Positions 18,155-26,521 are shown, numbered from the stretch's first letter. The stretch is 64,000 bases of DNA from JAWKTV01 sp041398905 (GCA_041398905.1 JAWKTV010000019.1:1-64000); one strand, 5' to 3'. The notes: generated by a model not told the origin, from the sequence alone. Numbers and translations are program-made.

Positions 18155-18836
18155 TTAGATTTCCACGCTGTAGTTGTGGCCGTCGTCGTCGCGGTCCACG
18201 TCGGACGGCTTGAGCCGGGCTTGTTTGAGCTGTGCGACCGTGAGCCGCTTGGCCTTGTATTCGGCGGCCGCGTGTTGCTTGTCGGGGGAGAGTTTGATCG
18301 CGACTAACTGCAGCAGCAGCTCCGCCCGTTTGTTTCCGCGGTGGTACGTCGCGAGCGCTTCCTCAACGCGCAGGGCTTTCTGGTAGTAGGATTCGACGTC
18401 TTTCGCGTCGGCGAGCGGCTCGATCGCGAGCGGCTGCGCTCGGCGTTTGATCCGCCCGCCTGGTAGCTCGGCCGTTTGACCGCGAGAGAACAGTGCGGGC
18501 GTGCGCTTCGCGTATTCGATCGCGGCGGCCGATAGTTCGTTGATGAGTTGCGGAACGTTGGCGGTTTCCCCAAGCATCGGCAACGCGAGCTGCCGGTTCT
18601 GTGCCTGGTGGAGCAACGTCAGGACCTGCTCAAATTCGGCGGCCGCGGAATCGGCTCGGAACTTGAGCCAGCGCAACCACTCGAACGCGACGCGGAGGTC
18701 CGCTTCGGTCTCGATCGTTGCCGGCGGCGCCTCGCGCGGAGCGTCGGCGAGTGCGGCGAGCTGCAGGGCAGGCTCCGGGCGCGTCGGTTTCGACGCGGCC
18801 GCGGAGCCAGTCGCGAATTGAGCGCAGTGTGATCAT
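18155..18836 (-). CDS. Unknown phage protein, frameshifted
   Basis: ATG 18836 overlaps the upstream stop as ATGA and opens MITLRSIRDWLRGRVETDA. A single-base shift in a CCC run near 18780 restores PEPALQLAALADAPRE, then TEADLRVAFEWLRWLKF, and the frame runs clean to GHNYSVEI at 18155, about 227 residues. The C-terminal half is helical and charged (VESYYQKALRVEEALATY, ELLLQLVAIKLSPDKQ, RLTVAQLKQARLKPSD). I recognise no family. Confidence 0.6.
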
Positions 18837-19174
18837 GCGGGGGTCGCCTCTGTGCGATGCAGTTCGGTCATTTGGGCGAGTTCGGTAATCGGCGGCGCGA
18901 GTCTGGCGAGTTGCTCCATCAGTCGCGTTGCGTTTGCCGTGTGGGCGGCGGCGTTCACTTGGTGCTGGCGCAGAAGCTCGACCGTGGCCTGCGCCTCCGA
19001 CGCGCAGGTGTGACTGGTGATAAGCAAGTTGCCGTCTTGCGTGCGCAGGCAGACCTCGCGTTCATTCGAGCCGGTTGAGCGAGCCACGACGACGGCCCGC
19101 TGGACCTGCGAGTTGTGGCGGATGATCCACACAACCTCGTTTTCGTCGTCGGGAATGTGTAGGCGTGCTGCCAT
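18833..19174 (-). CDS. Unknown phage protein, 113 aa
   Basis: Intact frame from ATG 19174 (MAARLHIPDDENEVVW). The N-terminal half is beta-like (VVWIIRHNSQVQRAVVVAR, EVCLRTQDGNLLITSH) and the C-terminal half is a long helix (EAQATVELLRQHQVNAAA, ATRLMEQLARLAPPITEL). The stop overlaps the next gene's ATG. No family recognised. Confidence 0.6.
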   Translation of the reverse strand: MAARLHIPDDENEVVWIIRHNSQVQRAVVVARSTGSNEREVCLRTQDGNLLITSHTCASEAQATVELLRQHQVNAAAHTANATRLMEQLARLAPPITELAQMTELHRTEATPA

Positions 19175-19267
19175 TGTGCGGGCCGGCTGTTGGGGACGTG
19201 GTTTGAGTCGCGGGGCGTGGTCGGCGCTCGTTACGGGCGAACTGAGAGCTGCCTATCTGGCAGAAAC

Positions 19268-19305
19268 CGCCCGACTCGGGGTGCTTTCGCTTCCCGAGCC
19301 GGGCG
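19268..19305 (-). terminator. Hairpin downstream of 19320-20102 gene
   Basis: Arms CGCCCGACTCGGG / CCCGAGCCGGGCG (13 bases, one mismatch) enclose a 12-base loop. On the minus strand it follows the stop at 19320 and is followed by GGTTTCTG, a weak T-rich tail. It splits the 22-19.3 kb genes from the packaging genes. Confidence 0.5.
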
Positions 19306-19319
19306 CATCGCGGGGGTTG

Positions 19320-20102
19320 TTAGAAACCCGGGACGGGCGCGAACGCTTCGCCGGTCCCTTGGTTGGACGCGGCGGCTTGCGCGTTGTTCACGCTGGACGG
19401 CCACGGCCCCAAGTTCGGTAGCTGAGTAACCGGGATTCCGTCCGTGAGCACGCGGAGCGTGTCCTCGGTCGGGCGATCGTCGATCGGCGGAACGGTGTCG
19501 ATCAGCTCCGTTGACGTGAACCACTTGGTCGGATCGTAGGCGGCGAGCTGCTCATTCGTGAGCGTGAACGTCGGCAAGTCGACTCCGTCGGTTACGCGCA
19601 GCAGCTCGATTGCCATCAGCCGATAGACGCGCTGCACGTACTGACCGAAGCGGCTCGAAAAGTCTTGCGAGATTTCGAGCGGGCGGGCGTTGTCCGTGTG
19701 CTGCATCGCTTCCGTCAGCCCGGTGAGGATTAGGCCGGCGTACTGCTTGAGCCACGGATTGCGGACCTTGAAGTATGGGGTCGGGTAGACCTTGAACACC
19801 TCGGGCGCGGGGACGGCGTGCGTCGGCTCCATCATCGCGGTTCCCGGGGCGACGGCTCGCGCGGCGAGAATCGACCGGGCGCGGACGCACAACGCGTGAA
19901 TCCTTCCAAGCGTGTTGATCGTCGGCGGCACGCGGAGCATCGCGTCGGTGTGCCACATGACCGCCTGCAGGTTGCGACCGGTGACTTCGACAATATGGCG
20001 GATCGTCTCATTCTGGCTGTGCGTGTCGTCGCTCCAGTTGGGAACGGCCAAGCCGTACCGACTCCAATCGCCAAAGTTGTAGAACAGAAGGGCGTCGTTC
20101 AC
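19320..20102 (-). CDS. Unknown phage protein, 260 aa
   Basis: Intact frame beginning at GTG 20102, which overlaps the upstream stop as GTGA. The sequence (YNFGDWSRYGLAVPNW, TIRHIVEVTGRNLQAV, YPTPYFKVRNPWLKQYA, AMQHTDNARPLEISQDF, QRVYRLMAIELLRVT, NEQLAAYDPTKWFTS) has a mixed helical pattern with no signal peptide or membrane span. No enzyme motif recognised. Position between lysis/host-interaction-type genes and packaging genes does not fix a role. Confidence 0.65.
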   Translation of the reverse strand: MNDALLFYNFGDWSRYGLAVPNWSDDTHSQNETIRHIVEVTGRNLQAVMWHTDAMLRVPPTINTLGRIHALCVRARSILAARAVAPGTAMMEPTHAVPAPEVFKVYPTPYFKVRNPWLKQYAGLILTGLTEAMQHTDNARPLEISQDFSSRFGQYVQRVYRLMAIELLRVTDGVDLPTFTLTNEQLAAYDPTKWFTSTELIDTVPPIDDRPTEDTLRVLTDGIPVTQLPNLGPWPSSVNNAQAAASNQGTGEAFAPVPGF

Positions 20103-20474
20103 TTGCGTCTCCCTGTGGCCTCTTGGCCGGTGAGGTGTTGCTGAATCAAGCTGTCGAGCGTTTCAGCGCGGCCCGGCTGCCGGGATAGTCCTGCGCCATG
20201 GAACGCTTCGCGGCGTCGTAGGCTTCCGCGAGTCCGTCGGTAACTGGGTATGGCGCGAATCGAGTCGGAGCGACGGCCGGCGCTGTGCGGCCGGCGCTGC
20301 TGCTGGACCTGGCCGCGGCGGCGGAGCCAACCGACGGCGGACTTCATGCCGATCCAGCCGGCGGCTAACGCCGCTGGTTCCGACAGTCAATCCGAGAAAG
20401 CTGGCGACCTGCAGCGCGTCGAACGCGAACCGCCCGAACCGGAAAAGACGCTGCCCGGCCGGCGGGTCCGTCAC
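20099..20474 (-). CDS. Small membrane-associated protein, frameshifted
   Basis: GTG 20474 overlaps the upstream stop as GTGA and opens MTDPPAGQRLFRFGRF. A hydrophobic stretch follows (FDALQVASFLGLTVGTSG), then after a shift near 20365 AAGWIGMKSAVGWLRRRGQ. Two further frames give VTDGLAEAYDAAKRSMAQD and DSLIQQHLTGQEATGRRK, ending at 20099. At least three shifts are needed for about 125 residues. One or two membrane segments and small size suggest a holin-like protein, only tentatively. Confidence 0.45.
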
Positions 20475-21301
20475 GGCGGGGATCCTGTAGCCGGTCCCTG
20501 GGGGAGCGGTGCCGGCGACCTGGCGACCGGCGGGGCAGCGCGGGGGGCTTCAAGTTGTGCCGACAGAATCGCGAGCTGCCGGCGGAGCTGCTCGAGTTCT
20601 GCCGGCGTTCCGTCGTCGTCGATCCGCTTCGCGATGATCTCGAGCACGCGGCGGTGCTCCGCGATCTGCTCGGACGTCGCGGTCGTGTGCTCCGCGGCCC
20701 ATTGTTGCAAGCGCTCAAACTCCGCTCGGAGCTGCGCGGCGGCCTGGGCGTGAACATCCGGTACCGCCTCGCCGGGGGCGGCGGTGGGATCCGGCATCGC
20801 CGGGGGCGGCGTGGCTGCAGCATCGCCGGGGGCGACGATGGTCCCTCGAGATGGTGCGATTGCTGGCAATCCGAGCGCCTGCAGCAGCGTATCGGGATCG
20901 CGGTAGCCTTCGATCCGCGCGGCCCGGTCGAGCGGCTCGAACGTCGGGCAGTGTGTGATTCCGGCCGATGCTCCGGCGAGATTGAGGCGGAGCGGACCGT
21001 GCACGTTGACGAACCGCACGTCAAAACGGGACTCGAGCGCGTCGCGGAACTGCGGGAGCGTCCGGTAATCAGCGGCGAACCGCTGACAGGCTGCGTGGTG
21101 ATCGCATCCCCATACCTTGAGCATCGGTCGCGGGCGTCGCGTTTCGTGGAGCGTCGCCGGCGAGCGTTGGCGGTCGCCTGGTGCGTCCGCCTGGATGATC
21201 GCCGGCAGCAGCAGCAGCGCGGCGACGATCGCGGCGGCACGGAAACATCCGCAGCCGATCCACGACCAGCGAGCGCCGCATTTCGGGCACCGGTGTTTCA
21301 T
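20471..21301 (-). CDS. Membrane-anchored thioredoxin-fold protein with coiled coil
   Basis: ATG 21301 overlaps the upstream stop as TGATG and starts MKHRCPKCGARWSWIG, a CxxC zinc-type site, followed by one membrane segment (FRAAAIVAALLLLPAIIQA). Residues 65-150 resemble a thioredoxin-like fold: MLKVWGCDHHAACQRFAAD, DVRFVNVHGPLRLN, GITHCPTFEPLD, then DPDTLLQALGLPAI. The usual CxxC is replaced by CDHHAAC, so redox activity is doubtful. A Pro-rich linker built by palindromic repeats (PPPAMPDPTAAP) leads to a C-terminal coiled coil (EFERLQQWAAEHTTATSEQ, ELEQLRRQLAILSAQL). Length 276 residues. Function unknown. Confidence 0.68.
   Translation of the reverse strand: MKHRCPKCGARWSWIGCGCFRAAAIVAALLLLPAIIQADAPGDRQRSPATLHETRRPRPMLKVWGCDHHAACQRFAADYRTLPQFRDALESRFDVRFVNVHGPLRLNLAGASAGITHCPTFEPLDRAARIEGYRDPDTLLQALGLPAIAPSRGTIVAPGDAAATPPPAMPDPTAAPGEAVPDVHAQAAAQLRAEFERLQQWAAEHTTATSEQIAEHRRVLEIIAKRIDDDGTPAELEQLRRQLAILSAQLEAPRAAPPVARSPAPLPQGPATGSPP
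20769..20842. repeat. Palindromic repeats inside a coding region
   Basis: Three degenerate copies: CGCCGGGGGCGGCGGTG, GCATCGCCGGGGGCGGCGTGGC (20794-20815) and GCATCGCCGGGGGCGACGATGG (20820-20841), with the same GGGATCC block between the first two. Here they are read through by the thioredoxin-like gene and encode a Pro/Ala linker. Confidence 0.6.
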
Positions 21302-21966
21302 CACGCGGCCTCGGTGAACAGCTCGCGGTTGTGGAACCGCTGGTGGTCGTGGTGAATCGTTCGCTGCCGCGCGTACGTGCCGGCGTGCACCAGCTCCCGC
21401 AGCAGCGTCGCCGGCGAGAATCTCGCCGGATTGTCGGCCGGCGACAGCCGATTGAGTCGGCGGAGCACGGCGGCGATGTACTCGCTGCAGAACACGGCCG
21501 CCAAGTCGGCCGGCTTGTAGAGTCTGAAGCGGCGGACGATCCGGGAGCCGCTCCACAACGCGCTGCGGGCGTCGTAGGTCGCAAGCTGCGTGTGCCAGTA
21601 GTCGACGGAGTATCTCGCGAGTGCGACGACTTCGTGAATGTCGAGTTGATGGAACGGGTGCAGCCGGTAAACGTCGACGGTGGCCTGCTGCTGGCGGTAG
21701 TCGGCCAGGCGGGTGTCGATTTCGTGGAGCTGCCAACCTCGAACCTGCCGGTGCTGCAGGATGCAGGGATGATCGGCGAGCGTGGTAGATTCTGCCCACA
21801 CAAGCCGCCCTTCATGCGGAACGATAAGCGCGACGTGGGACGGCCCGAATCGTAAGCCGCTCGGGCAGAGCGGGTTGAGAGTCGCCGTCGCCAAGCTGAT
21901 GAAACGAGAGACCGCGCACGTACCGAAGCACGCGACAATGTCGCCGGCGCGGAAACTGGTGGGCAT
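21301..21966 (-). CDS. Permuted papain-like (YiiX/YebB-type) amidase or peptidase
   Basis: Intact 221-residue protein from ATG 21966. It opens with FRAGDIVACFGTCAVSRFIS, then GPSHVALIVPHEGR (candidate catalytic His) and, near the C-terminus, LAAVFCSEYIAAVLRRL (candidate catalytic Cys). The order His before Cys with a GD-I-V opening is that of circularly permuted NlpC/P60-like enzymes. No signal peptide is evident. It heads the leftward late transcript, next to a divergent early gene. A cell-wall or lipid amidase role is inferred; a lysin is possible but not shown. Confidence 0.65.
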   Translation of the reverse strand: MPTSFRAGDIVACFGTCAVSRFISLATATLNPLCPSGLRFGPSHVALIVPHEGRLVWAESTTLADHPCILQHRQVRGWQLHEIDTRLADYRQQQATVDVYRLHPFHQLDIHEVVALARYSVDYWHTQLATYDARSALWSGSRIVRRFRLYKPADLAAVFCSEYIAAVLRRLNRLSPADNPARFSPATLLRELVHAGTYARQRTIHHDHQRFHNRELFTEAA

Positions 21967-22113
21967 TGGGACGGGCGGCCGGAACGGCCTATCGGCGGGT
22001 GCGCTGAATCGGGAGACTACGCGGCGAGCATCCTTGCCCTCGACAGCATCCTTGCCGCGCGTAGCCTTCCCGGTGCAAGGGGAATGAGACCGCTAGCGCA
22101 GGGGGCTTTGTCA

Positions 22114-22320
22114 ATGCGATTTGATCCGTCGAAATACACGGCAAGCGGCGATCCTTTGAAGCCGGAGAACATCCGCCTGCCGGCGTCGATCCGCGTGTCT
22201 GCACGCGAGCTGGCGCGGCGGTGGCGCGTCTCCCTTGCCGACGCATATCGGCGCCTGCTCGAGCGGGGGATCGCGGCGGAAACCGACGCGGGGGCGTCGG
22301 ATGGCGATGCGGCTGCCTGA
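22114..22320 (+). CDS. Small putative DNA-binding protein
   Basis: A 68-residue frame from ATG 22114 (MRFDPSKYTASGDPLKP), divergent from the papain-like gene. Residues 22-55 (LPASIRVSARELARRW, SLADAYRRLLERGIA) look like a ribbon-helix-helix or short helix-turn-helix segment. It could be a regulator of the divergent promoters in 21967-22113. Identification is weak. Confidence 0.45.
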   Translation: MRFDPSKYTASGDPLKPENIRLPASIRVSARELARRWRVSLADAYRRLLERGIAAETDAGASDGDAAA

Positions 22321-22596
22321 GCGACGCGCGGCGGCTTCGTCGGGGTGGTGGTGAGCGATTGGACGCAATCCGAGCCGGGCGGGGTCACGGGTCCTATTTT
22401 CGGCGTGGGGAAGCGGACGGCGGGCAGGGAACGGGCGCGATTTTCGACAGTCTTTCTTTCTCCGCGAGCCGGCGGGCGAGTTGCTGACAATCTTTCGGCC
22501 GGGGCGATTTTGTGCGCGTTTGGTACGGGATTCTCGCCCCTCAAATTATGGGGACGCGATTTCCGCGGCCCGAACTGAATCGAACCGGGGTGTGTG
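22321..22596. other. Non-coding stretch between two plus-strand early genes
   Basis: A 77-codon frame crosses it, but its composition is irregular (runs of Gly, Arg, Pro and no helix pattern), so I do not call it. The stretch may hold a promoter for 22597; I see no convincing -35/-10 pair. Confidence 0.4.
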
Positions 22597-22835
22597 ATGG
22601 CGAAGCGGCGCGGCGACTATCGGCTGACGGATGCCGTTGAGCTGGTCGAGCGGCACGGCTTCGGTGTCGTCTCGCTCGGTTACGATGCGCGGGCGGAGAA
22701 TCGAGTCGTCCGCGTGGTGCAGCAGTTCTCGCGCGCGGGGCGCAGTATGTCGCGTTTGCGTCGGCCCGCGGATCGTTCCGCGGGCAGGTGATCGGAACCG
22801 CCTGGCGTTCTGAGGATGATCTCCGCGGGAAGTGA
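22597..22835 (+). CDS. Small early phage protein, frameshifted
   Basis: ATG 22597 opens MAKRRGDYRLTDAVELVER, HGFGVVSLGYDARAENR, VVRVVQQFSRAG. A missing base in GCGGGGCGC near 22740 shifts the frame to AQYVAFASARGSFRGQVIG and TAWRSEDDLRGK, ending at TGA 22833, which overlaps GTG 22832 of the next gene. About 79 residues with a neat fold-like pattern. Function unknown. Confidence 0.55.
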
Positions 22836-23614
22836 TCCGCGGAGTCGAGCGGGGGGAATGCGCGATGGGGGATGCGAAGCGACAACAGCGGTTGACCGGC
22901 CTCGATGACGAGCCGGTTGTGATTCGGCGAAAGCGGAATACGCTGCGCGGGCGGAATGTCCGGCGTGAGCTGACGGCACGAACGGCCGCCGGTGCGATCG
23001 GAGCAATCGAGCCGGGTATGGAATTGTACTGCCTGACGATGGGCAAGTTCTCGCTGATCGACGTGATCGAGCACGTTCTGGCGTCCACTGGTCCCGCCGA
23101 CGTCGTGGTCTCGACCTGGACGGCGGCCGCCGCTGATATCGGCTTCGCGAACCGGCTGCTGGTGGACGGTCGCCTGCTCTCGCTGCGGTTTGTCGTCGAC
23201 TACTCGTTCCCGTTTCGGCAGCCGGCCTACTGTGCGGCTCTCCGAGAAGCGTTCGGGGATGATGCGATTCGGGCAACGAAAAACCACGCGAAGTTCGTTT
23301 TGATCCGTAACGCGGAATGGTCGATCGTCGTGCGTACTTCGATGAATCTGAACGAATGCCGGCGGCTCGAATCGCTCGAAGTCTCCGACGACGCAGAGCT
23401 GGCCGCCTGGCTGTCTGACGTGGTCGACCGGTTGTTCGCCGCTGAGACTGGCGTGGAGTCGATCGAACGCGGGGCCGGCGAGCATCTCGAAAAGTTTGGG
23501 CACGCCTGGGACGATGGCGACGCGGGCGCAACTGAGGACGAGCGGAAGCGATTCTTCGGCGATGGCCCGACGGCTATCGACCTGCGCCGGCAGGGCCTCG
23601 CCCGGCGCTGCTAG
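22832..23614 (+). CDS. Phospholipase D-like domain protein
   Basis: Starts at GTG 22832 (overlapping the previous stop as GTGA) or ATG 22863. The protein has one PLD-type half site: ATKNHAKFVLIRN supplies HxK, and VVRTSMNLNECRRLESLEV supplies the following Asn and Glu positions. Before it, VVVSTWTAAAADIGFAN and LLSLRFVVDYSFPFRQP form an alternating strand/helix pattern. A single HKD suggests a dimeric phosphodiesterase or nuclease. Length about 250-260 residues. The 3' end overlaps the convergent AAA+ gene by about 40 bases. Phage PLD proteins of this type are often linked to DNA processing; here that is inference. Confidence 0.72.
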   Translation: MIRGVERGECAMGDAKRQQRLTGLDDEPVVIRRKRNTLRGRNVRRELTARTAAGAIGAIEPGMELYCLTMGKFSLIDVIEHVLASTGPADVVVSTWTAAAADIGFANRLLVDGRLLSLRFVVDYSFPFRQPAYCAALREAFGDDAIRATKNHAKFVLIRNAEWSIVVRTSMNLNECRRLESLEVSDDAELAAWLSDVVDRLFAAETGVESIERGAGEHLEKFGHAWDDGDAGATEDERKRFFGDGPTAIDLRRQGLARRC

Positions 23615-24424
23615 GTGGGTTGGCCTCGCGGGCGTTTTGCTCCGCGATCCGGTCGCGGAGCCATTGGCTACGCTTTTTCCGGTGAGCTGGAGCGGGTCGA
23701 AGTCGTTCTGCAAGATGATTCGCCTGGCGTGCTGCAGGGCGGCCTGTTCGCAGGTGGCGAAAGACGTCGCGCCGCAGGCGACTGGATCGAAGTTTTCTAG
23801 GGGCCAGAGCGGGTTGTCGTGTTTGATGAGCTGCGCCAGTCGGCGAAGATCATCGGCCGACGGGGCTGGAAGTTCCAGCGTGAGATTGATCCGCCGGCAC
23901 ATCGCGGAGTCGAGCATGTGGGCGAAGTTGGTCGCGAAGATGACGAGCGACTCGGCCGGGAATTGGTCGAGTTGAATAAGGATGGTGTTGACGATCGCGT
24001 TGCGTTCGCGGTCGATACTGTGCCCGCCCTCCGTCCTCGCTCCGCACAGTGCGTCGGCCTCATCAAAGAACAGCACGCATGGTTCGGACATGGCGGAACG
24101 GAAGACGTTGGCAACGTTCGACGTTGACGCTCCGAAGTGGCTGTTAATCAGATTACTGTACGTTGCCATTGTAATTGGCAATTCAAGTTCTGCAGCGATC
24201 GCCCGCGCGACTGTCGTTTTCCCGTTGCCGCTGGGGCCGTGCAGCAGTACCCGGTTTCGCGGTGCAATTCCATATCGCAAGAGTTTTTCGGATTGGCGCC
24301 ACTCGGCGAGCATTTCGCGCACAGTTTCCGCGAGCCGTCCCGGAAGAACTATCGATTCAAGTCGCTTTTGTGGCCGTTCCATGTTCTGGGTATTGCTGCC
24401 GGGATTGGGAAGCGTTTTGAGCAT
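23574..24424 (-). CDS. AAA+ ATPase
   Basis: Starts at ATG 24424 (MLKTLPNPGSNTQNMER). Walker A HGPSGNGKTTVARAIA lies near residue 60, Walker B CVLFFDEADALCGA near residue 110, then an Arg-finger region (DRERNAIVNTILIQLDQ, FATNFAHMLDSAMCRRI). This is the layout of classic AAA+ proteins of the FtsH/ATPase type without a protease. A missing A in the AAAAA run near 23680 shifts the C-terminus to KKRSQWLRDRIAEQNARE, giving a stop at 23574, about 283 residues. Partner unknown; the ParB-like gene lies upstream in the same transcript and the PLD-like gene faces it. Confidence 0.82.
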
Positions 24425-24443
24425 AGGATGAACAATCCTGGGG

Positions 24444-24728
24444 TCACCCCTCCGTCGAAGCGAAAGTCGTGGTGATGCGGGCGCGATAGTGGTCCACGTC
24501 CTCAATCGACACAACGCAGTCGCGGAATGGGATAATGAGCGAAGCCCGTGGGGACGTTTTGTGCCGGTCCCAAGACTCGTACAGCAACTGCATCGCGAAC
24601 GGGTTGATCCCACAGTCGCTCAATTCCTGCATCGTTGCAGGCCCTGGAGATCGTGTGGTCGGTGTGTGCTCAGGCATTGGCGGGCTCCTCAGTAAGTGAC
24701 AACAGGTCTCGGAATTCTGGTTTTTCAT
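24444..24728 (-). CDS. Unknown small early protein
   Basis: ATG 24728 overlaps the upstream stop as ATGA, giving 94 residues; ATG 24677 is an alternative. The C-terminal part (ELSDCGINPFAMQLLY, WDRHKTSPRASLIIPF, CVVSIEDVDHYRARIT) looks folded. It lies 19 bases before the AAA+ gene, so the two may work together. No family recognised. Confidence 0.55.
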   Translation of the reverse strand: MKNQNSETCCHLLRSPPMPEHTPTTRSPGPATMQELSDCGINPFAMQLLYESWDRHKTSPRASLIIPFRDCVVSIEDVDHYRARITTTFASTEG

Positions 24729-25033
24729 TGCGGGACAGCTTCAAGGCTGTTCATCGGGCGAAGATCCTTCATGTCAGATACGAACAGCAGCAATTTCTGG
24801 TCGTACTCGTCTGAAAGCGGCGCGGCGATGTATCCGACCGGCAGCTTGCGTCCGGTCTGCGATCTCATGTAGCTGAGAATCGGGACAATCCCGCGCAGCA
24901 CGACCTGGTAGACGGCCCATTCGCCGTGAAGGTCTGTGTTGCATGTCACCGGCTTCTTGACGAAAGCGCCAACGCAGATCGGTCTGCCGTGGTCGTCAAA
25001 TAATCCAGTCGGGTCACCGTCTTTCAAAATCAT
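24725..25033 (-). CDS. Unknown early protein, 102 aa
   Basis: Intact frame from ATG 25033 (MILKDGDPTGLFDDHGRP). Beta-rich pattern: ICVGAFVKKPVTCNTD, GEWAVYQVVLRGIVPIL, KLPVGYIAAPLSDEYD, KLLLFVSDMKDLRPMN. Stop overlaps the next start. No motif recognised. Confidence 0.6.
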   Translation of the reverse strand: MILKDGDPTGLFDDHGRPICVGAFVKKPVTCNTDLHGEWAVYQVVLRGIVPILSYMRSQTGRKLPVGYIAAPLSDEYDQKLLLFVSDMKDLRPMNSLEAVPQ

Positions 25034-25078
25034 CGCGATCGACTCCAGTGGGGGACAACAGGATCAGAAAAGATGGTC

Positions 25079-25390
25079 TCATTCGTGATCCGCCTGGCGG
25101 CGGTGGTAGCTGGTGCGGGTTCGGAATCTGCTCGTGACGATCCCGTTCCCGCAGCGTTCGCATCCAATGGATTCGGCGGCGACGACCGCTTCGCATTTGA
25201 CGCAATGTCGTCGCGGCTCGATCGCTCCGTCGGTGATCCGTTCGCACGTCTGGCCGAGCCCGCGTTCGATCGCTGCTGGCGAGCGAAGCCGGCGGCCGCA
25301 TCGCCGGCAGTAGGCGACCGGCAATCCGCCGAACAGGTCGAGCTGCCCGGGCAGTGGGCGAACGCGCGGCGATTGCGTGTGTTCGTTCAT
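25079..25390 (-). CDS. DUF6011-like zinc-finger protein
   Basis: ATG 25390 overlaps the ParB-like stop as ATGA; 103 residues. CRRCGRRLRSPAAIERGLGQ followed by TC is the short zinc-knuckle typical of DUF6011-type phage proteins, and a second CVKC...CERC pair follows (HCVKCEAVV, GCERCGNG). Two zinc sites are likely. The role is unknown. Confidence 0.62.
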   Translation of the reverse strand: MNEHTQSPRVRPLPGQLDLFGGLPVAYCRRCGRRLRSPAAIERGLGQTCERITDGAIEPRRHCVKCEAVVAAESIGCERCGNGIVTSRFRTRTSYHRRQADHE

Positions 25391-26235
25391 CGTTGCTTCG
25401 CGAGCTGGTCGATAATGTCGTTGAGTTCGGAAACCGCTCCGCGCAGGTTGAGCCGTGCCGGCGTCTGTGCGATCTTTTCACTGAGCGATTCAAGAATTGC
25501 CTTGGCCCGGCGAATTGCGTCCTTTACGGATGGTTGAACCTCTTGCCTTTGGCGGTCTGGTTCACGCAACCGTGGGCGTCCTGGTCGCGGCGCGGCCTGG
25601 GGTTCGGCTGGTCGGCTTTCGATCGCGATGCGGTGCGCAAATTCGTCGAATTCTCGCATCGTCCATTCTCCCTCATTGGCGACACGTTTCTTGTAGGCGT
25701 GAAGCAAGCGGGAAAGCATCGCGTGGTCGTGGCGCATGGTCATTAGGCAGCGGCAGTGCGACGGCGGAATGGCTCCCGACGCGATCTCCGATTGCCACGA
25801 TTGCGGCAGCTCCAGCAGCAGACGGTAGTTGGCGACCGTGCTGCCGCTTGCGAGACCGCACCGTTGGGCGACCTGCCGATCGGAGTAGCCTTGCGACGTA
25901 ATCAGCGCAATTGCCCGCGCCTTTTCGATTGGGTTTAGGTCTTGGCGTTGAGCATTTTCGGCGATGCAGGCATCGATCGCTTCCCGGTCGGTCATTTCGA
26001 CGACGGTCGCCAGGATCGTTTGCCAGTGTAGGTGCTTGGCAGCGCTCCATCGTCGTTCGCCGGCGACGATCTCGAAGCCTTGGCCGACTGGACGAACGAC
26101 GATTGGGTGGAGCTGGCGCTGGCTGAGCGATTCGGCGAGAGCCTCGACGTCTGCTTTGGTCGCGCGGCGCGGGTTGAACGCATTCGGGCGAATACGTTCG
26201 ATCGGCAGTGCGACGATTGTCGGCGTCTCGGTCAT
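25387..26235 (-). CDS. ParB-like nuclease-domain protein
   Basis: ATG 26235 overlaps the upstream stop as ATGA; 282 residues. N-terminal ParB/Srx-type domain: IVALPIERIRPNAFNPRR, ALAESLSQRQLHPIVVRP, GFEIVAGERRWSAAKHL (GERRxxAA motif), then AENAQRQDLNPIEKARAI. A helix-turn-helix follows (YSDRQVAQRCGLASGSTV). C-terminal part is a helical region ending in SELNDIIDQLAKQR. This is the full ParB layout. In a prophage it may serve partition of a plasmid-like state or transcription control; no parA and no parS is seen in the window. Confidence 0.88.
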   Translation of the reverse strand: MTETPTIVALPIERIRPNAFNPRRATKADVEALAESLSQRQLHPIVVRPVGQGFEIVAGERRWSAAKHLHWQTILATVVEMTDREAIDACIAENAQRQDLNPIEKARAIALITSQGYSDRQVAQRCGLASGSTVANYRLLLELPQSWQSEIASGAIPPSHCRCLMTMRHDHAMLSRLLHAYKKRVANEGEWTMREFDEFAHRIAIESRPAEPQAAPRPGRPRLREPDRQRQEVQPSVKDAIRRAKAILESLSEKIAQTPARLNLRGAVSELNDIIDQLAKQR

Positions 26236-26519
26236 TGGTTCGGCCCTCGCTCTCCGCCTGGCAGATTGTCCTCGCGCAGTCCCGGTTTCGTCCGGTGTTC
26301 TCCGACGGCGCGGGGACGCGGTTCGCAGGCGATGCCGGCGTTGGCGGTCATGACCGCTTCGCGGATTTTGCGAATCGCTGCGGAGCGGTCCGGCCCCGCT
26401 GGCACATTGGCCACGATGGCGCGGGCCATTGCCAAGCCGGCCGATCGGATCGCGACGTAACGGGGGAGCTGGGCGGCCGTCGGCGGGTGGTACGTGAAAT
26501 ATGTTTCGAGTTCGTCCAT
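26232..26519 (-). CDS. Acb2/Tad1-type hairpin protein, candidate cyclic-nucleotide sponge
   Basis: ATG 26519, 95 residues, stop overlapping the ParB-like start. It has the block I recognise from the Acb2/Tad1 hairpin domain: FTYHPPTAAQLPRYVAIRSA, then ALAMARAIVAN-like helix (GLAMARAIVANVPAG) and AIRKIREAVMTANAGIA. In that family a pair of helices assembles into oligomers that bind cyclic oligonucleotides made by CBASS or Thoeris defence systems. Here the domain is followed by a Pro/Gly-rich tail of about 25 residues. Many phages carry this domain with no tested activity, so an anti-defence function is inferred. It is co-transcribed with replication and partition genes, consistent with early expression. 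Confidence 0.75.
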   Translation of the reverse strand: MDELETYFTYHPPTAAQLPRYVAIRSAGLAMARAIVANVPAGPDRSAAIRKIREAVMTANAGIACEPRPRAVGEHRTKPGLREDNLPGGERGPNQ

Positions 26520-26521
26520 GT

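Noticed and set aside
22345..22578. Plus-strand frame of 77 codons between two early genes
   Set aside because: Irregular composition without helix or strand pattern and no ribosome binding site; treated as intergenic.
22541..23573. C-terminal extension of the AAA+ frame to 22541
   Set aside because: The extension lies antisense to the PLD-like gene; a one-base correction in an AAAAA run gives a natural stop at 23574.
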